From contig NZ_JAPNTZ010000011.1 of the NCBI RefSeq assembly GCF_026626335.1, positions 186,001 to 250,000 of the forward strand: a stretch of DNA of 64,000 bases, read 5' to 3'. Origin of the DNA: Paractinoplanes pyxinae. Lineage in GTDB: Bacteria > Actinomycetota > Actinomycetes > Mycobacteriales > Micromonosporaceae. Position numbers and translations under genes: made by a program. Below, one piece after another: positions 60,615 through 64,000 of this stretch. Every line of letters begins with the position of its first letter. The stretch's first letter is position 1. The notes under the pieces are model-generated. The model saw only the letters and a list, made by a program, of their open reading frames with translations, did not search any database and was not told the DNA's origin.

Positions 60615-61676
60615 ATGTCCTACCGCAATGATCCGTACGACCCGAAGCAGGCCGCCCTGCTCGACCCGGCCGCGCTCGAGGCCGCCGTCGACGACGCCCG
60701 CAAGGCCTTCGACGCCGCGTCCGACCTGGACGAGCTGGCCACGTTGAAGTCCGCGCACCTCGGCGACCGCGCCCCCGTCTCGCTGGCCCGGCGCGAGATC
60801 GGCTCGCTGCCGCCGGCCGCCAAGTCCGACGCCGGCAAGCGGGTCAACCTGGCCCGGCAGTCCGTGCAGGGCGCGTACGACTCCCGCCTGGCCGAGCTCG
60901 AGATCGAGCGCGCGGCCAAGGTGCTGGTCACCGAGCGGGTCGACGTCACCCTGCCGTGGGACAGGCGTCCCCGCGGCGCCCGCCACCCGCTGACCACGCT
61001 CATGGAGCACATGGGCGACCTGTTCGCCGGCATGGGCTACGACATCGTCGAGGGCCCCGAGCTCGAACTGGAGTGGGCCAACTTCGACGCCCTCAACATC
61101 GGGCCCGACAACGCCGTACGCGGGTCGATGGACACTTTCTACGTCGACCTGCCCGGTCTGGTCATGCGCACCCACACCTCACCCGGCCAGGTGCGCACGA
61201 TGCTCACCCGGCAGCCTCCGATCTATGTGGTCAGCCCGGGCCGCGCCTACCGCTCGGACGAGCTGGACGCCACCCACAGCCCGGTCTTCCACCAGATCGA
61301 GGGCCTGGTCGTCGACGAGGGCATCACGATGGCCCACCTGCGGGGCACGCTCGACCACTTCGCCCGGGCGATGTTCGGGCCCGACGCGCGTACCCGCTGG
61401 CGCCCGCACTACTTCCCCTTCACCGAGCCGTCGGCCGAGTTCGACGTCTGGTTCGCCCAGCACCGCGACGGCCCGCGCTGGGTCGAGTGGGGCGGCTGCG
61501 GCATGGTCAACCCGAAGGTGCTGGTCGCGGCCGGCATCGACCCCGAGCGCTACTCGGGCTTCGCGTTCGGCATGGGCGTCGAGCGCACCCTGATGTTCCG
61601 CAACGGCGTCAGCGACATGCGCGACATGGTCGAGGGCGACGTCCGGTTCACCGCCAACTTCGGAATGGAGGTCTGA
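60615..61676 (+). CDS. pheS: Phenylalanine--tRNA ligase alpha subunit
   Basis: A 353-residue catalytic subunit. The N-terminal coiled-coil (ALEAAVDDARKAFDAASDLDEL) binds tRNA. The class II core has RGARHPLTTLMEHMGDLFAGMGY, VRGSMDTFYV, RTHTSPGQVRTM, VSPGRAYRSDELDATHSPVFHQIEG and GFAFGMGVERTLM. The ATG at 60615 follows GTGAGGGAG. pheT begins five bases after the stop. Confidence 0.97.
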   Translation: MSYRNDPYDPKQAALLDPAALEAAVDDARKAFDAASDLDELATLKSAHLGDRAPVSLARREIGSLPPAAKSDAGKRVNLARQSVQGAYDSRLAELEIERAAKVLVTERVDVTLPWDRRPRGARHPLTTLMEHMGDLFAGMGYDIVEGPELELEWANFDALNIGPDNAVRGSMDTFYVDLPGLVMRTHTSPGQVRTMLTRQPPIYVVSPGRAYRSDELDATHSPVFHQIEGLVVDEGITMAHLRGTLDHFARAMFGPDARTRWRPHYFPFTEPSAEFDVWFAQHRDGPRWVEWGGCGMVNPKVLVAAGIDPERYSGFAFGMGVERTLMFRNGVSDMRDMVEGDVRFTANFGMEV

Positions 61677-61681
61677 CGCTC

Positions 61682-64000
61682 ATGAAGACGTCTTTGTCGT
61701 GGCTGCGGGAATTCGTCGAACTGCCCGCCGGCCTCACCGCCGAGCAGCTGGACGACGCCCTGACCAACGCGGGCATGGAGGTCGAGTCGATCGTCGACCA
61801 GGCCGCCACCGTGCGGGGCGACCTGGTGGTGGGCCGGGTGCTCACCATCGAGGAGCTGACCGGGTTCAAGAAGCCGATCCGATTCACCACCGTCGATGTC
61901 GGCCGGGGCGAGCCGCAAGAGATCGTGTGCGGCGCCCGCAACTTCGCCGAGGGTGATCTGGTCGCGGTGATCCTGCCGGGCGGCGAGCTGCCGGGCGGCT
62001 TCAAGATCGGGGCCCGGAAGACGTACGGCCGCAATTCGAACGGCATGATCTGCTCGGCCGCCGAGCTGGGGCTCAGCGGCGACCACTCGGGCATCATCGT
62101 GCTGCCCGAGGGCGCGGCCGAGCCCGGAGCCGACGCGCGTCCGGTCGTGGGCCTGTCCGAGGTGCTGGTCGAGGTCGAGATCACGCCCGACCGCGGCTAC
62201 GAGATGTCCCTGCGGGGCATGGCCCGCGAGCTGTCGTACGCGTTCTCGGCGGCCTACACCGATCCGGCGACCCTGGTCACCGCCCCCGGCTCGACGCCCG
62301 AGGTCCCGTACGAGGTGAAGCTCGAGGACACCGTCGGCTGCGACCGTTTCTCGGCCCGGGTGGTGCGCGGCATCGACCCGGACGCGCAGTCTCCGGAGTG
62401 GATGCAGAAGCGCCTGATCGCCGCGGGCATCCGCGCCATCTCGCTGCCGGTCGACATCACCAACTACCTGATGCTCGAGCTCGGCCAGCCGATGCACGTC
62501 TTCGACCTCAACCGGCTCAGCGGCGGCCTGGTCGTGCGCCGGGCCAAGCCGGGCGAGAAGCTGACCACGCTCGACGGCGTCGCCCGCGTGCTCGACGCCG
62601 AGGACATGGTCATCTGCGACGAGACCGGCCCGGTCTCGCTGGCCGCGGTGATGGGCGGCGAGACCAGCGAGTGGCAGCCCGGCACGGTCGACGTGCTGCT
62701 CGAGGCGGCCCACTGGGACCCGGTGATGGTCGGCCGCACGGCCCGCCGGCACAAGCTGTTCAGCGAGGCCGCCAAGCGCTGGGAGCGCGGCGTCGACCCG
62801 CAGCTCACGCTGGTCGCGCTCGAACGGGCCGTGCAGATCCTGACCGAGCACGCCGGCGGCACGGTCGACGAGCGCGTGCTCGATCTCGACCACGTGGTCG
62901 CCCCGGCCACGATCGAGCTCGACCCGGCTCTGCCCGCGAAGCGGATCGGCCTGGCCTACGACGCCGAGCAGGTGACCGCCCTGCTGTCGCAGATCGGCTG
63001 CACGGTCACCGGCGTGGCCCCGCTCGAGGTCACCCCGCCGACCTGGCGGCCCGACCTGCTGGCCCCGATCGACCTGGTCGAAGAGGTGGCCCGCCTCGGC
63101 GGCTACAACGACATCCCGTCGCTGCTGCCGCCCGCCCGCGGTGGCAGCGGTTCCACCCCGCAGCAACGGCGCCGCCGCTCGGTGGGCCGGGCGCTGGCCG
63201 AGAACGGCTACGTCGAGGTGCTGTCGTACCCGTTCGTGGCGCCGTCGGCGGCCGACCAGCTCGGCTACCCGGCCGACGACCCGCGGCGCAGCGCCGTGCG
63301 GCTCACCAACCCGCTTTCCGAGCAGGAGCCGCTGCTGCGCACGTCGCTGCTGCCCACCCTGCTCGGCACGCTCAAGCGGAACCTGGGCCGCGGCCACCGC
63401 GACCTGGCCCTGTTCGAGACGGGCACGGTGTTCCTGCCCGGCCTGACCGAGATCGCCCCGCCGGTGATGGGCGTCGACCGCCGCCCGACCGAGCAGGAGT
63501 GGACCGCGGCCAACACGATCGTGCCCGACCAGCCGTGGCACCTCGCCGTCGCCCTCACCGGTGACGTCGAGCCGGCCGGCTGGTGGGGTCCGGGCCGCGC
63601 GGCGTCGTGGGCCGACGCGATCGAGGCGGCCCGGATCGCGCTGTCGGCGGCCGGCGTCACGGCCGAGAGGATCACGGTCGGCGCCGACGAGCTGGCCCCG
63701 TGGCACCCGGGCCGGTGCGCGGCGATCTCGGTCGACGGCACGGTCGTGGGGCATGCGGGTGAGCTGCACCCGGCCGTCGTCTCGGCGTACGAGCTGCCCA
63801 AGCGCACCAGCGTGATGGAGCTCGACCTGGACGCGCTGCCGCTGCCCCCGGTCACCCAGGCCAAGCGCATCTCGTCGTTCCCGCCGGCGCTGATCGACGT
63901 GGCCCTGGTCGTCGACAGCTCGACCGCGGCCGCCTCGGTCGAGGCCGCGCTGACCGACGGGGCGGGCGAGCTGCTCGAGTCGGTGGCGCTGTTCGACCTG
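61682..64000 (+). CDS. pheT: Phenylalanine--tRNA ligase beta subunit, cut by the window end
   Basis: The ATG at 61682 opens a frame with no stop through base 64000: 773 codons of an expected 820-840. MKTSLSWLREFVELPAGLTAEQL is the usual N-terminus. A tRNA-binding OB domain (VVGRVL..., IVCGARNFAEGD), the B3/B4 editing domain (ITNYLMLELGQPMHVFD), the B5 domain (AKRIGLAYDAEQV) and the core-like region (GSTPQQRRRRSVGRALAENGY) are visible. The sequence ends in SVALFDL at the start of the anticodon-binding domain. Confidence 0.95.
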   Translation, partial: MKTSLSWLREFVELPAGLTAEQLDDALTNAGMEVESIVDQAATVRGDLVVGRVLTIEELTGFKKPIRFTTVDVGRGEPQEIVCGARNFAEGDLVAVILPGGELPGGFKIGARKTYGRNSNGMICSAAELGLSGDHSGIIVLPEGAAEPGADARPVVGLSEVLVEVEITPDRGYEMSLRGMARELSYAFSAAYTDPATLVTAPGSTPEVPYEVKLEDTVGCDRFSARVVRGIDPDAQSPEWMQKRLIAAGIRAISLPVDITNYLMLELGQPMHVFDLNRLSGGLVVRRAKPGEKLTTLDGVARVLDAEDMVICDETGPVSLAAVMGGETSEWQPGTVDVLLEAAHWDPVMVGRTARRHKLFSEAAKRWERGVDPQLTLVALERAVQILTEHAGGTVDERVLDLDHVVAPATIELDPALPAKRIGLAYDAEQVTALLSQIGCTVTGVAPLEVTPPTWRPDLLAPIDLVEEVARLGGYNDIPSLLPPARGGSGSTPQQRRRRSVGRALAENGYVEVLSYPFVAPSAADQLGYPADDPRRSAVRLTNPLSEQEPLLRTSLLPTLLGTLKRNLGRGHRDLALFETGTVFLPGLTEIAPPVMGVDRRPTEQEWTAANTIVPDQPWHLAVALTGDVEPAGWWGPGRAASWADAIEAARIALSAAGVTAERITVGADELAPWHPGRCAAISVDGTVVGHAGELHPAVVSAYELPKRTSVMELDLDALPLPPVTQAKRISSFPPALIDVALVVDSSTAAASVEAALTDGAGELLESVALFDL

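Noticed and set aside
61550..63769. 739-codon minus-strand open frame across pheT
   Set aside because: It is an antisense shadow; the plus frame encodes a full set of pheT domains.

Overview
The window is 64 kb of very GC-rich chromosomal DNA from an actinomycete, most likely a member of the Micromonosporaceae (Actinoplanes/Micromonospora type). That placement is an inference from gene content and order: BldD with an intact c-di-GMP signature, an actinobacterial mIHF-type integration host factor, a PriA with degenerate helicase motifs, heavy use of GTG starts, and the familiar neighbourhood alaS-ruvX-mltG-aro-efp-nusB, bldD, pyr operon, mihF-gmk-rpoZ-coaBC-metK-priA, def-fmt-rsmB, rpe, rib operon, hisE-hisG, infC-rpmI-rplT, pheS-pheT. 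It is almost entirely core metabolism and translation; there is no prophage, insertion sequence, CRISPR array or tRNA that I can see.

Layout. 1-8.5 kb: the end of rarA, a 1409-residue low-complexity membrane protein, two small membrane-associated proteins and alaS. 8.5-19 kb: ruvX, mltG, aroE, aroC, aroK, then three non-aro genes (oxidoreductase, P-loop/repeat protein, RHH-Clp-N protein) before aroB, aroQ, efp and nusB. 19-31 kb: bldD (minus strand), then the overlapping pyrimidine operon pyrR-pyrB-pyrC-carA-carB-pyrD, preceded by a PyrR-binding RNA element, followed by bioA and pyrF. 31-36 kb: mihF, gmk, rpoZ, a 1.6 kb gene-free repeat-rich gap, coaBC and metK. 36-43.7 kb: a SUKH-like gene, priA (minus), a P450, def-fmt-rsmB. 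43.7-50 kb: a secreted septum-formation-like lipoprotein (minus), rpe, a response regulator-GGDEF protein, an FMN riboswitch and ribD-ribE-ribBA-ribH. 50-55 kb: minus-strand genes for two secreted proteins, an ECF sigma factor with a membrane partner, and a polar amino acid ABC transporter. 55-64 kb: hisE-hisG, a PH-domain protein, infC-rpmI-rplT, an rRNA methyltransferase, an alcohol dehydrogenase, pheS and most of pheT (cut by the window end).

How it works together: most genes are packed in operons with 1-8 nt start/stop overlaps (ATGA, GTGA, TGATG), so translational coupling is the norm. Many unit starts are preceded by a TANNNT-like -10 hexamer only 6-8 nt before the start codon, which indicates leaderless transcripts. 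Regulatory RNA is visible at pyrR (PyrR-binding hairpin over the ribosome binding site), ribD (FMN riboswitch), infC (AUC start and a structured leader) and possibly def and pheS (tiny leaderless ORFs). The features most worth a second look are: two clusters of perfect DnaA boxes, both with a 41 bp period, beside coaBC and priA; the repeat-rich gap after rpoZ with a 21-bp perfect inverted repeat; the pyrD-bioA junction duplication; the RHH-Clp-N gene set inserted in the aro cluster; and the huge repeat-built membrane protein at the left end.
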